A stretch of DNA of 64,000 bases from Miscanthus floridulus (Eukaryota > Streptophyta > Magnoliopsida > Poales > Poaceae). Shown here one piece after another: positions 10,302 through 21,560 of the stretch. Every line of letters starts with the position of its first letter. Position 1 is the stretch's first letter. The translations under genes were made by a program, and so were the position numbers. The notes beneath the pieces were generated by a model. That model saw only the letters and a program-made list of their open reading frames with translations. It made no database searches and had not been told where the DNA came from. Where the stretch lies: assembly GCF_019320115.1 (NCBI RefSeq), contig NC_089594.1:22420409-22484408 (forward strand). The letters are read 5' to 3'.

Positions 10302-10991
10302 ACTGGTCACCCAGGACGCATCCGGACTCCGTTTTCGACGATCCACATATGGTTGGAAATCTAATTTGATAAGGAAGCCAATCCAAGTGGTTTCACATCA
10401 AAAGACCTTCGGAATCAACGGGAATCGTTGAAACAAGTCAGCGTCCAGAATCTGTCAGGGTGCTGCGACACCCTCTTTTGGTCTGTTGGACCGTGTATCA
10501 TGTTTGGACCCATTAGGGGGCGCGTCTAGGGGGGTGATGCCCAAGACTCTATAAATACTAGCCGTCGCTCTCCTTAGGGTTTGGGGTTTTGTTTAGTTCT
10601 TGATTTCCTCGTGAAACAGACATCGTTTTGCTGCAACTGTGCTGCCAAGGCTGCTTGCTGTGAACCAGGGCCCCAGTTCTTGATCTTGTTCGCCTGTGGC
10701 AATTAGTCCTTTCGAATAAAGAATTGAACTCCTTCTTATTTTCATAAGCCTCATATTTATTTGCAATTTCAGATTGCATTCATCCCGTTCTTGCTTGTGT
10801 TCTCGATTCGCTTGCAGGAAAGCCTTCTCAGCGAGGTCAATCGCGTTCGCGTGGTTGATAACCAACGGAGCAGTGGTGTAACGGTTGCGGGGGTCCGAAT
10901 CAATCTTGGTTCAAAGCCTAGATCATGAACGTCGAGTCTCCACCAATCGACGCTGTCATACCTTTTGGAAAATCAAGCCTAGTCTACATCA
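10157..10991 (+). repeat. 3' LTR of the gag-only element
   Basis: 835 bp, aligned throughout with 6158-6991. The differences seen are mainly scattered substitutions (for example GCATAC/ACATAC, GTGGCG/GTGGCA). It ends TCTACATCA at 10991, followed by the TGGTG flank. Confidence 0.9.
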
Positions 10992-11275
10992 TGGTGTCCG
11001 CCATTCAACGCTCCATCAAAACCAATCATCATCACTGAAACAAAAACCTGGCCGCCACCGCGGAAACCTTCTTCCTCCCCAAGGTCACGCTGTCGTAGCC
11101 GCCGCCATGACCAGCGATGCCGCCAACTCCGCCAACGCTGCTATGCTGCAGCTCCGCCCTGTCTGCCTCGGCTACATGATGCGCTCCACCTCTACCAGCG
11201 GCGGTGCCCCACCATCCCTTTTCCCGACTGTGCTGGCCCAATGTTGTGTCACGCCAGCACGGGAGCCTCGGCGTG
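10992..11275 (+). other. Host DNA between two retroelements, possible gene exon
   Basis: Includes the duplicated TGGTG (10992-10996), a C-rich stretch resembling 5' UTR, and an ATG at 11107 opening a frame (MTSDAANSANAAMLQLRPVC...) that reaches the next insertion. Removing the Sirevirus-like insertion and one GCGTG copy lets that frame run only about 18 codons further before a stop at about 55625. Codon bias and GC content are gene-like, but I do not recognise the product. The GCGTG target copy is 11271-11275. Confidence 0.4.
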
Positions 11276-11444
11276 TAAAAGCTCTAGTTTGGTTTTGGTG
11301 AATTGATGAAACCCTAAGTGCTAACCTAGTTTATCAAGTGATCATAAGATAGGTAGCACATTGCAAGTGGTGAAGTAAATGAAGATCATGACATGATGAT
11401 GGTGATGCCATGGTGATGATCAAGTGCTTGGACTTGAAAAGAAG

Positions 11445-12780
11445 TGTCGGTGTTTTGGACCGAGGGGTCCTCAACCAACCAGTGAATTTGTTCTGCATGT
11501 TTCCAATCCCGGATGGTGATGCAAAGAGACACAAGGTTTATACTGGTTCAGGCAATCGGTGCCCTACGTCCAGTCTGAGAGATCGATCTTGTATTCCTTA
11601 CACCGGGGTGCTCGTAGTAGGGGGTTACAAGCTAAGGGAGAGAGGGAGCTAGTCCCAGGTCTCGACAAGGTGTCGTGCGGGCCGTCTGAGACGTTGCTCT
11701 CAGGTGGCTGGGATGTGTGCGTGGGTGTGTTACAAGGCGTTCTTTCCGTTCGTCCCCCCCTAAGTGGCCCAAGTTCTCTCCTTTTATAGCCTAAAGGGAG
11801 GACAAGGATGGTACATGAGCTAACTATACGGTGTCGTGTGAACAGAGGCGGCGTGTCCGGGCCCTGTAGCCTGTTCCTGTGGCGGTGTGGTCGTCGGAGT
11901 GGTCCGTCCTTGGAGCACTAGGGCGACATGGCCGTCCCATCCGATCCTGTGCGTCGTGGGAGCCCCGGGACAGCCTCGGAGTGGGTGCGGCGGCGGACGT
12001 GTAGACCACTGTGGATGGACTGTGCGCGAGGCTAAGGCTTGATCGGCGCCGAGGCCGCACCGCAGTGGGGGGTCTCGGCGGGCGCGAACCCCAAGATAGC
12101 CGAGACCTTGGTGTACAGTGCCGAGGCCTTGAGTGGGAGGCTGATCTGGTGCGTCGACCTAGAGGCGGTGATGACCCGGGCCAAGTTGTCCGTGCGACGT
12201 CGTTTTCGAGGCGGGGATCGCGGGACATAGTGTAGTATGGGTGCTGATCGTGGGCACAGCGTTAGGACACAGTGGCCGATAATCCCCGCCGTGCCCTGTC
12301 CCAACCGGTATGGCGCTGATGCGACCTCGGGTCCCGTCGGCCATTCCGCGGCGTTGAGCCATCGTCCAGCTGAGATTGCGGGAGTGGTTGACGTATTAAT
12401 GAGACATGACGCGCTATCGGGAGGGTCGGCCAAGGTGGGGGGCGATGGGCCGCGGACGAACCAGCCTCGAGCGACATGAAAAATGAGGCCTCGTGCGAGA
12501 CGGAGATCAACTCCTCGCCGAGGCCTCGCGCGAGAGGCCTCGCGCGCTACGGAGAATGCACCCCCTGCCAAGGCCTTCCGTGGAGAGCCTCGCTCGAGGC
12601 GGAGATTGCATCAGGACGCCGAGGCCTCCTGCGCGAGGCTCGAGGCGAGGCGGAGGGCCCGGTGGGCTCGGTCGTGGCGGGTGAGGGGTCTACGGCTTAC
12701 CTTCTAGCTTTATTTTTTGATGGGACTTTAGCGACCCCTTTGATGTTCGCTCAGGGTACCCCATTCTAAGGTACCCGACA
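11445..12780 (-). repeat. 3' LTR of element B
   Basis: 1336 bp matching 25809-27148. GC-rich, with repeated CGAGGCCTCG-type words near 12480-12660. On the minus strand it follows GGCTCGGGGGCTAC (12781-12794), the purine-rich tract typical of this lineage. Confidence 0.9.
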
Positions 12781-12899
12781 GTAGCCCCCGAGCCTCGGGG
12801 GGAGTGCGTGCACTCTCCCTGAGGGTTTGCTGAGGCTTGGTTTATACCCACTCCGTAGGAATCGGGTTTTGTTTTCTGAGGTTCCGGTGGGTGCGCGCG

Positions 12900-14500
12900 A
12901 GCGCACCCACCGGGTGTAGCCCCCGAGCCCCTGGAGGAGTGGAGTTACTCCCCCAGGGGCTTTTTCCATTTTCGTGTTTGAGTAGTTCTTATCGCATTTG
13001 CCGAGCCCATAAGCGCAAGTTCGGGTTGCGGGGGTCTCGGCGAGGCTGCAGGAAGAGCCCTCTAGCCTCCGCACAGAGCGAGAGGTTCGTTAGGGGTCCC
13101 CCTAACTTTGGGTGTGACCCTCACGCTTCCTTTCACTTGGAAGAAGGGGTGGAATGTGTCAGGCTATCCTCGATGGGCACGAGCGTGGACACTTCTAGTG
13201 AGCTGTTATCGGGTGAGTCCGAGTGGAGGACCATACCCCGTTCGCTAGGGGATGGCTAGCGGTCTAGAGACGCACTCCAAGAGTACCAGAGGGTTTCTCT
13301 AGTGGGTGTCGAGGCCGTTCGCTGGGCCTCGGTGGCTCGGTGCCTCCCTATGGTGGGATCCCATTCGGAGACTTCCCTGCCGGTCTCGGACACGACTTAG
13401 GACGCCCCGAGCGACTGTCTGCTCGGGCCTGGGCCATTTGTAGGCTCGCCCCGAAGTCGTCCCTGACTCTATTGCCCTAGGGTGGCTGTCGAAACCTCTT
13501 GGAGGCCCAGCCTTCGAACCGCTGGACCGTAACGGGCTCGGTGCCCTTTATCGTGTTTGTAGCGAAACCTCTAGCGCGGTTTTAGACCGTTTGACTTTGT
13601 CTTGGGTGTCCTGGCCTTTTCATCCAACCCTCACATGTCCTTTTCGTTCAGATAGAGGGTTTGTTTGCCGAGCCCATTCTGGTCTCGGCAAGGTTGTAGG
13701 AAGAGCCCCTAGCCTCTACGTGAGAGGACCGTTGGGAGTTCCCCTGGCTTTTTATACGCCCCTCGCGCGTGAGGGTTTGTTTGCCGAGGCCCCTTTAGGC
13801 GCAAGCCTGGGTCTTGGGGTCTCGGCATATTTGCAGGGAGAGCCCCCTAGCCTCTGCACAGGGTGAGAGGGCCGTCAGGAGCTCCCCTATCTTTTTGTAC
13901 GACCCTCACGCTTCCTTTTTGCTCGGAAGGAGGGTTTGTTTTGCCGAGGCCCCTCGAGTGCGAGCCAGGGTCGCTGGGTCTCGGCAAGGTTGCAGGAAGA
14001 ACCCCTTAGCCTTTGCATAGAGCGAGAAGGCTGTCGGGGGTTCCCCTGACTTTTTATGTGACCCTCACGCTTCCTTTTCGCTCGGAAGGAGGGGTGGAAT
14101 GTGCCTCGCTACCCTCGATGGGCACGAGCGGTGGCACTTCCGGTGAGCTGTTATCGGGTAGTCCGAGTGGAGGCCCGTACCCCATTCTCTAGGGGACGGC
14201 TAGCGGTCCAGAGACACACTCCAAGAGAACCAGAGGATTTCTCTAGTGGGTGCCGAGGCTGTTCGCTAGGCCTCGGTGGCTCGGTGCCTCCCTACGGTGG
14301 GATCCCATTCGGAGACTTTCCTACCGGTCTCGGACACGACTTTGGGCATCCCAAGCGTTTCGCTTGCTTGGGCCTCGGCCCCGTATAGGCTCGCCCACAG
14401 TCGTCCCTGACTCTGTTATCCTGGGGCGGCTGTCGAAACCCTTTGGGGCCCAACCTTCGAACCCCTGGATCGTAATAGGCTCGGAGCCTGGTTCCTTCAT
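12900..14500. repeat. GC-rich tandem and segmental repeats in element B
   Basis: A unit of about 150 bp containing TTTGCCGAGCCC...GTCTCGGCAAGGTTGCAGGAAGAGCCCCTAGCC...GACCCTCACGCTTCC recurs near 13000-13140, 13655-13770, 13777-13920 and 13930-14090. A second block (GAGTGGAGGCCC...GGATCCCATTCGGAGACTT...GGTCTCGGACACGAC) occurs at about 13130-13400 and again at 14080-14345, a spacing of about 945 bp. The arrangement suggests unequal exchange within the untranslated part of the element. Confidence 0.75.
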
Positions 14501-14963
14501 ACGAAAGGAATAGGCCACGGGGAGTGTCTCCCCTATTGGCTCGGCAACGGGTGGCATGCCTTTTGAGGCGGTTTCATGGGGAGGCAAAACGACGCCTGCT
14601 GCCGTAGTGGCCGAGCGTGACGTGGTGGATGGGACGTAACTGTCCTCGCATTTAATGCGGGAGACGTGGGCGCGTGGGCCGGCGAAATCAGCTCATGGTT
14701 AACTGCGCCGGACGGGGGGAAAACCTCCCTGATTTCGTCGCCTGTTCGTTTCACCTCCTCCCTGCATAAATACCCAAAGAGTCTCGCCCCTCCTCATCTT
14801 ACCTTGCCTGCATTAGCTCCACCCCCATCGAGCCGTCGCTAGAGCAGCGGGTGCCGGGAAGAAGAGGAGAGAAAAGCGAGCCTAGGGAGAAAGCGAGAAA
14901 AAAGCGAGAGCATGGGAGGGAAAGAAAAAACTCACCGCCGCACCCGATTCCTCCATCGCACCC

Positions 14964-17900
14964 ATGGCCGGCGACATCATCGTTGTCGGGGCGGACTCCT
15001 AGGATCCATCAGATGTCACCGAGGAGATGCTTCAGTCGCTTGTCGACGGTGGACTCCTTCGCCCGGTGACAGACCCCACCAGGCCGGAGTGGATTGCTCC
15101 GTACGGTGAGCCAGAGCTGAGGCCTCACGACGGCTACATCGTGAGCTTTGTCTCCTTTCATGAGCGCGGCCTTGGTGTCCCGGCAGATCGGTTCATGCGG
15201 GCGCTCCCGCACTACTACGGCGTGGAGCTCCACAACTTCAATCCCAACTCCATTGCTCAGGTGGCTATCTTTGTTGCCGTCTGTGAGGGGTATTTGGGGA
15301 TTGCCCTCCATTGGGAGTTGTGGCTCCACCTATTTCGGGCGGGGCACACTACCAAGCCGATAGGTACGTCGGGTAAGAGGAAGGCGACGAGGGCCGGCGG
15401 CTGCACTCTCCAGGTGCGCCAGGACCGCCAGCACCTCTACATCCTAGCCCAGCTCGCGTCCTCCAACCAATGGTGGTACACGAGCTGGTTCTACCTTTGT
15501 AACGATGATGGAGGACTTCCCCCTTACACTGGGCGGATTGTGGGGAGCTGCCCGGAGAGATGGAAGTGGGGTGTCCTGAAGGACGACCAGCCCAAGCTAG
15601 AGCCGCTCCTGGAGGGGTTGGCGAGGCTGTGGGGCCATGGCCTCACCGTGGCTGTGGTCATGGCCACCTTCCACCGCCGGAGGGTGCTGCCACTGATGGC
15701 TCGGCGGCGGCGGCTATTTGAGATGAGGCCGAGTGAACCCATGGAGGGCATCCGGATGTCCTCCTCCGCCCTCTCCGACGAGGAAATTCTTCGTCGGGTG
15801 GGGGAGACGGTAGAGACGAAGTTGAAGGGCGGCAACTTGACCCCTTTCGCGATGCGACCGTCGCGGGGGTTCCTTTCACTGGTAAGTCGTGTGCCGCTGT
15901 AGCCTCTGAGCCTCCTCAGTCTCCCCTTACCCCTTGTTCCCTTATGCGCGTTTGTTGTTCCTTCAGGGGATGAGGGACGTGCGCTCCTCTCCACCTCCCG
16001 TTCCCGAGGACGCGGGCAGCGGGCGATCAACCGCGCTCACTCCGATGCGCAGAAGAGGCGAAAGGACGCCAAGGTGGCAAAGCGCACGAAGCACATCCTC
16101 ACGCGCAAGGAGCTGGATAAGCACCGCCGTCAACAACGGAAGGATGGTCTCCTGTTGGAGGAATCCCCATCGACGTCGTTGTCGACTGAGGCCTCGGACG
16201 GGAATGACGAGGGCGAGGGAGGGCGAGGTCCCCTGGACCACCTTCCTAACGTCGTGGAGGTGGCGCCCGGGGCGTCGGCAAGCAGCCCGACACCCCCGGG
16301 AGGGGGAGGAGAAACAGACCCGGGGCCGGCGGTTGCCCGCTCTGAGGCTGAGGCCGACATGCCCGAGGCACGGGCGTTAGGCAAATGTGCCGTCAGCTCG
16401 GTAGGCTCGGCGGCCGTGGTGGAGCAGGTGGCGGTGGAGGCGATGCCACCGCCCCTGCAGAGGACCGAAGGGGCGCCGGGGTCCGTGGAAGACCGACCGG
16501 CGCCGATGGATATGGAGGTGACGCCTCCGCCGTTGCGGATGAGGTTTGCCGTGGCGAAGCGGTTGCCGCCCCATTCAAGGCAAGTGTATTTTTGGCAGGG
16601 TCATAGTGCCTTCCGTTCACTTTTTTGGTCTCACGCTGACCCTGTAGGTTAATTTTCCTTAGTTGGAAGCGGCCTACGGACGAGCTCCCATTGGCGCCCC
16701 TTAAGGCGCTTAAGGCGAGCCCCGGCTCCTCCGCCCACTGGGTGGTGGAGGCACAAGACGCTATCCAACGCAGCGTGGCGTTGGCGAGGGTCAACCCAAA
16801 GGGGCCGGCCGCCCAAGGAGGGGTTGCCAAGGCGGCCCCTACACAGACGAGGGAGGGAGCGCTTCCGCCTTGTGGGGGCGAGGCTCACGAGTTGGATGGG
16901 GCCGGCGTGCCCTTTGTTGCCGAGGCTCCCGGGGTCTCCGAGGTTGAGGCGATGGAGGCCACGACGCCCACGACCGCCAAGACCATAGTGGCCGCGGTCG
17001 GTGTCTCTGCGTCTGCCGAGGCCACGATGGCAGAGGCTGAAGCCGCCGAGACCGTCGAGGCCGTAATTGCAGAGGCCGGAGCCCCCGAGGTCACCAAGGC
17101 CGTCGTGATGGCGGCGAGGCCGTCTGTCCAGGAGGCGGAGATGCAGGCGGCGGAGGCCTCGGTGGTGCCCTTGGTTCAGGGCCCACCGTTGTTGCGAGAG
17201 AGCGCCCGAGAGGCGGAGGTCTATCCGATCTCCTCCGACGATACTTCCCGAGCACGGGAGGTGGTCGACGCCGAGGAGACCGATGCCATGGAGCAGCCGG
17301 CGCCGCTCTTGGACGAGGGAAGCTCAGCCCTCGTGCGGGTGTGACCTGAGCCTCGCGGGTAGGATCACCCGCGGGTACTGTGGCAGAGCCGGGATGACCC
17401 TGAGGGGGAGCCTCTGTTCGCCCTCGAGGACATGGCCGAGGGCAGGCGCTGGAGCACCTTCGAGCAATACCGCCAGCTGGCGGAGCGGTCACTATGGACG
17501 GCGCTGTCTGTGGTGGTCGATGAACTGCCCGGAGTCGCCTAGGTTCATGTTTTCCTTTCTCGTATGACGTTTCCTTTCCTGGTTTTGTTGCAACCAATGA
17601 CCCTCGTTCTGCTTCCCTTGGAGCTCGAGACCCGGTTGCTTGGGAAGTCGGTCTTTCTCCGGCGGGAGAGGGGCGCCTGGGACCAGCTTCAGTGGCAGAA
17701 GGGCCTTCTTGCCGGTGCCAATGAGCTCCTGTCGGTGTGGAGCGCAGAGGTAGAGGACCTCCGCCTTCGTTGTGCCGACGCAAAGGCCGAGACGGCCACG
17801 GCCCAGACGCAACTCGCCCTTTGGCGGCGCGGGTGAAAGAGTTGGAGGAGGAGCTCACCCACGCGGTCAGAGACCGGGATGCCTTCAGGGGCCGAGCCGT

Positions 17901-18772
17901 TGAAGCTACGGCCTCGGCCGCGGATCTCGCGGGGCAGCTGGGGGCGGAACAGAGGGCGCACCAGCTAACGAAAGGCGCTCTGAACGAGGCCCTTGCTGCG
18001 GTTTGGAAGGGGACGGTCGAGGGTGAGTTTCAGTCCCCTTGTTTTGTTTCCTTTTTCTTATGTTCACTCCCTAATTCCCTTGTGTGACGTAGAGCTGGGG
18101 AGTGAAGCTTCCAGGGTGGCCGAGGTTTCTCGGGTCGAGGCCCAGCGATTGAAGGAGAAGGTCGAGGCTTCCTGGGCCGAGGCCCTGCGCTGGAAGGAGA
18201 AGACCAAGGCCTGTCAGGTCAAGACCCGACGCTGGGAGCAGAAGGCCAAGGGTGAGTTCCGTGGGCTTCCACCCCTAACTTAGGTTGTTTTTCCCTCGCT
18301 CGACCTCATTCCATTTTCCACGGTGCAGAGTCAGAGGCGGAGATCACTCGGGCCGCCGAGGCTTCTAGCGCAGTGCAGACGGTGCTCGAGACTAAGATCG
18401 GGGAGCACGAGGCGCTGAAACGTGTTGCCCTTTCCACCTACGAGGCCTTGGAGGTTGAGGGGGGTTCAATCAGGCAGCTCCCTGGGGAGCCATCTGATCG
18501 CGCTGAGCAACTAGATGCGCGAGCGGCTCCGAGGAGCACTGCACACTGGTGTCAAGCGCGCACTGGCCGTCATCTCTTCTCATTACGTCGGTGTCGACCT
18601 CTCGGCCATCAGCGATGGGTATGTCCTGCCTGATGATGATGAGGAGGCGGACGCGGTGGTCACAAAGCTGATGGAGGTAGCGGAAGGCTCTGGTATGGCG
18701 CTGGCGACGCTCTTCGAAGAGGAGGTGGTTCCTCCCTTACCATCTGCCGGCGCTGAAGGCCCTGAGCCTTGA
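14964..18772 (+). pseudogene. Antisense ORF of element B, PF04195 'putative gypsy type transposon' family
   Basis: Runs opposite to pol. An ATG at 14964 opens MAGDIIVVGADS, then an in-frame TAG at 15000-15002; the same frame continues to about 15881. It carries the family core HERGLGVPADRFMRALPHYY, LNPNS-like HNFNPNSIAQVAIFVAVCEG and FLCNDDGG-like residues. A GTAAGT donor at 15882 and a CAG acceptor ending at 15966 suggest an intron. The next segment (frame of 16074-16652) is basic, then acidic. After a second likely intron, 16691-17344 is Ala/Glu/Val-rich low complexity. Helical, Glu/Arg-rich segments follow at 17564-18283. The C-terminus ALHTGVKRALAVISSHYVGV...DGYVLPDDDEEAD ends at 18770-18772. 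The function of this family is unknown. Frame junctions were not all reconciled. Confidence 0.75.
15882..15966 (+). other. Probable intron in the antisense ORF of element B
   Basis: GGTAAGTCGT at the left and a pyrimidine-rich TTTGTTGTTCCTTCAG at the right give a good GT-AG intron of 85 bp, and the frame on its left would otherwise end at the TAG at 15900. The downstream coding frame needs one extra nucleotide, so the exact donor (for example GT at 15889) is unsettled. Confidence 0.5.
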
Positions 18773-19339
18773 TCTGGGCCCCGGGGGCTATGTAAAAATA
18801 GAGTAGGGGTTATTTTTGTATCATAACGTTTGTGGCCATCGAGGCCTCTATTTCTGAAGTATTTGTGTTTCTTAGTTGTTTTTCTTATGTTTCCGAGCCT
18901 CTGCCCTCTGTTGCTTCCGATCAGATTTCGTTTGCAAAACACCCCTTTGGGGCCTAAGCCGTCCCTTGAGCGAGAGGTAGTGAGGGAGTGCCGTAGCCCG
19001 GGGGCGTAGGCCATCTCGCGACTCTACCGGCCTCTTGCTTAGGAAACAGACCTTGGTCCGAGGAGTTTTTACAACTGATTCGTCAGAGCCTGCTAGAGTC
19101 TTGGCGTAGGAATTTTTGCAAAAAACAACTGAAGAATGGTGCGTGGGACCTAGGGGGGAGTCCCCCATCTAGCCCCCAAGGGACGCTCGGTTCTGCCGAG
19201 GCAGAGCCAAGTCTCCCTTGTCGTGTTACTGTACTGCCGAGACCTACGATGGGGTTGAGGGGTTTCTCAAAAAATTAGACCAACTAAAGAACGTTTTTTA
19301 ATTATATTTCGAGAAACGACATATACAATGCTTGGAAAT

Positions 19340-20359
19340 TTAGGGATAAAAGCAACGTAGCTGTTCTATGTTCCAAGCATTGGTAAAGACTTCGCCCTTC
19401 TCGTTGGCCAGCTTGTAGGTCCCGGGCTTCAGCACTTGGGCGATGATGTACGGTCCTTCCCATGGCGGGGTCAGCTTGTGGCGACCCTTGTTGCTCTGTG
19501 CTAGCCTCAACACCAGGTCACCTACCTTCAAGTCTCGGCCTCGGACGCGTCGGGCCTGATAGCGCCGAAGGCTCTGCTGGTATTTGGCCGAGTGTAGTAG
19601 CATGACATCTCAGGCTTCCTCCAGTTGATCAAGGGCGTCCTCTCAGGTGGTGCGGTTACTTTGTTCGTTATAGGCTTGTAGCCTCGGGGAACCATATTCC
19701 AAGTCGGTGGGGAGGATGGCCTCGGCCCCATATACTAGGAAGAAAGGCGTGAACTCCGTGGCTCGGCTTGGAGTGTTCCTTAGGCTCCAGATGACCGACG
19801 GGAGTTTGGCAAGCCATTTCTTGCCAAACTTTTTCAACCGGTTGTGAATCCTTGGCTTGAGTCCCTGTAGGATCATGCCGTTGGCACGCTCTACTTGGCC
19901 GTTGGTTCTTGGGTGTCCTACGGCCGACCAGGCCACACGGATGTGGTGGTCGTCGCAAAACGTTAGGAACTTTTTGCCGGTGAACTGTGTCCCGTTGTCA
20001 GTGATGATGGTGTTGGGGACCCCAAACCTGTGGATAATGTTAGTGAAGAACAGCACCGCCTGCTCGGATTTGATTCGATTGATCGGACGAGCCTCGATCC
20101 ATTTGGAGAACTTGTCGATTGATACCAGTAGATGGGTGTAGCCCTCGGGGGCCTTTTGCAGAGGCCCGACCATGTTGAACCCCCACACGGCGAACGGCCA
20201 TGTGATGGGGATGGTTTGCAAGGCTAGGGCCGGGAGATGTGTCTGCCGAGCATAGTACTGGCATCCTTCATAGGAGCGTACTAGCTTGGTAGCGTCGGCA
20301 ACCGCTGTCGGCCAGTAGAACCCTTGGCGGAAAGCGTTCCCTACGAGCGTCCGAGGCAC
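19340..20359 (-). pseudogene. Integrase of element B, catalytic Asp and zinc-finger Cys changed
   Basis: Two open pieces: 19643-20359 (zinc finger end plus core) and 19340-19603 (C-terminal region ending RCFYP at the pol stop). In the core the DDE triad should read Asp-Asp-Glu. The first position is Asn (WGFNMVGPL, residue 62, codon 20174-20176), while Asp121 (ITDNGTQF) and Glu157 (NGQVERANG) are present with the normal 35-residue spacing. The HHCC finger has Tyr where the first Cys is expected (RSYEGCQ). Both changes are single G-to-A events on the coding strand. A frame break separates core and C-terminal piece near 19600-19645. It would not be catalytically active. Confidence 0.88.
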
Positions 20360-20593
20360 CGCATGGTGCCCGCAGGCGCCTGCATGTAAGTCCCAAAGCA
20401 GGGCTTGGCCCGCCTCAGCACTAATACATCATTGGAGGACACCTGAGGGACTTTGCCTGTACAATTCGTCATTGTAGAGGACGTAAGCCTTGGCTCAGCG
20501 TGCGAGCCGTCGGGCTTCGGTCCTGTCGCTAGGAAGTTCCCCCCGATCGAGCCAATCGAGGAACGGAATTCGCCAATCCGCGTCCTGGTCGGT

Positions 20594-21560
20594 CTACGGA
20601 GGCTCGGCGCTGACTTCCATGACTTCGGGCTCGGTCGAGGGGGTCTCGGTAGTAGAGGGGGTGTCGAGCCTGGCCGTGGTTTCCATAGACGGGCCCTCCT
20701 CTGCTACCAGGGTGTAGTCAACGGAAGGCTTGTGGAGGTCTCTGGCAAAGACGTTCGGGGGGACCAGGGCCCATGCCGAGGCCATCTTCGCCAGCTCATC
20801 GGCGGCCTCGTTGTATTTCCATGCGACGTGGTTTAGTTCGAGGCCGTCGAACTTGTCTTCTAGGCGATGTACCAATTTGCAGTAAGCCTCCATTTTGGGG
20901 TCGAGGCAATTTGACTCCTTCATCACTTGATCTATGATGAGCCGCGAGTCGCCTCGGACGTCGAGGCGCCGTGCCCCAAGTTCGATGGCGACTTGTAAAC
21001 CGTTGATGAGGGCCTCGTACTCTGCCGCGTTGTTGGAGGCGGCAAAGTGGAGCCACACCATGTAGCGCATGTGTACTCCAAGGGGCGAGATGAAGAGCAG
21101 ACCCGCGCCTGCCCCAGTCTTCATCAGGGATCCATCGAAGTACATGGTCCAGCACTCCGTCTGAATTTGAGCAGGTGGCAGTTGGGTGTCTGTCCATTCA
21201 GCCACGAAATTGGCCAAGACTTGAGACTTGATCACTTTTCGAGGCGCAAAAGTCAAGGTTTCCCCCATAAGCTCGACGGCCCACTTGGCTATCCTGCCCG
21301 AGGCCTCTCGGTTATGAACTATCTCCCCCAGGGGAAAAGAGGATATCACAGTCACTGGGTGAGACTCGAAGTAGTGACGCAGTTTGCGCCGGGCTAGGAC
21401 CACGGCGTAGACCAGCTTCTGGATGTGGGGGTAGCGTGCTTTGGTCTCAGAGAGCACCTCGCTGATGAAATAAGTAGGTCGTTGGGTGGGCAGAGTATGC
21501 CCCTCTTCCTACCGCTCTACCACTACGGCAGCGCTGACCACTTGGGTCGTTGCGGTGACG
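20594..21560 (-). pseudogene. Double RNase H region of element B
   Basis: The retroviral-type RNase H remnant begins near 21560, meets a stop at 21509-21511, and continues with SETKARYPHIQKLVYA and RKLRHYFESH. A second, complete RNase H follows in the same frame with FDGS (Asp108), AEYEAL (Glu146), GDSRL (Asp170) and ADELA (Asp220) of the 20594-21457 frame, so all four metal-binding residues are intact. A second RNase H of archaeal/plant type is a hallmark of Tat/Ogre elements. The tail after about residue 230 is Thr/Glu/Pro-rich linker to integrase. Confidence 0.85.

Larger units (their letters stand above)
6158..10991 (+). mobile_element. Non-autonomous (gag-protease only) LTR retrotransposon
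   Basis: LTRs at 6158-6991 and 10157-10991 (TGATGAGGACATC...TCTACATCA) bound a 3.2-kb interior. The flanks are CGGTG (6153-6157) and TGGTG (10992-10996), a 5-bp target duplication with one C/T difference. A primer-binding site follows the 5' LTR and a purine tract precedes the 3' LTR. The interior encodes only a Ty3-type gag with zinc knuckle and an aspartic-protease-like domain; no RT, RNase H or integrase is present. Mobilisation would need proteins from a relative. The gag style and the tRNA-Met-type PBS suggest a chromovirus-type Ty3 parent; this is inference. Confidence 0.88.

Noticed and set aside
16130..17858. Several long minus-strand frames opposite the antisense gene of element B
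   Set aside because: GC-rich shadow frames; the plus strand carries the conserved PF04195-type blocks, and pol ends at 19340.
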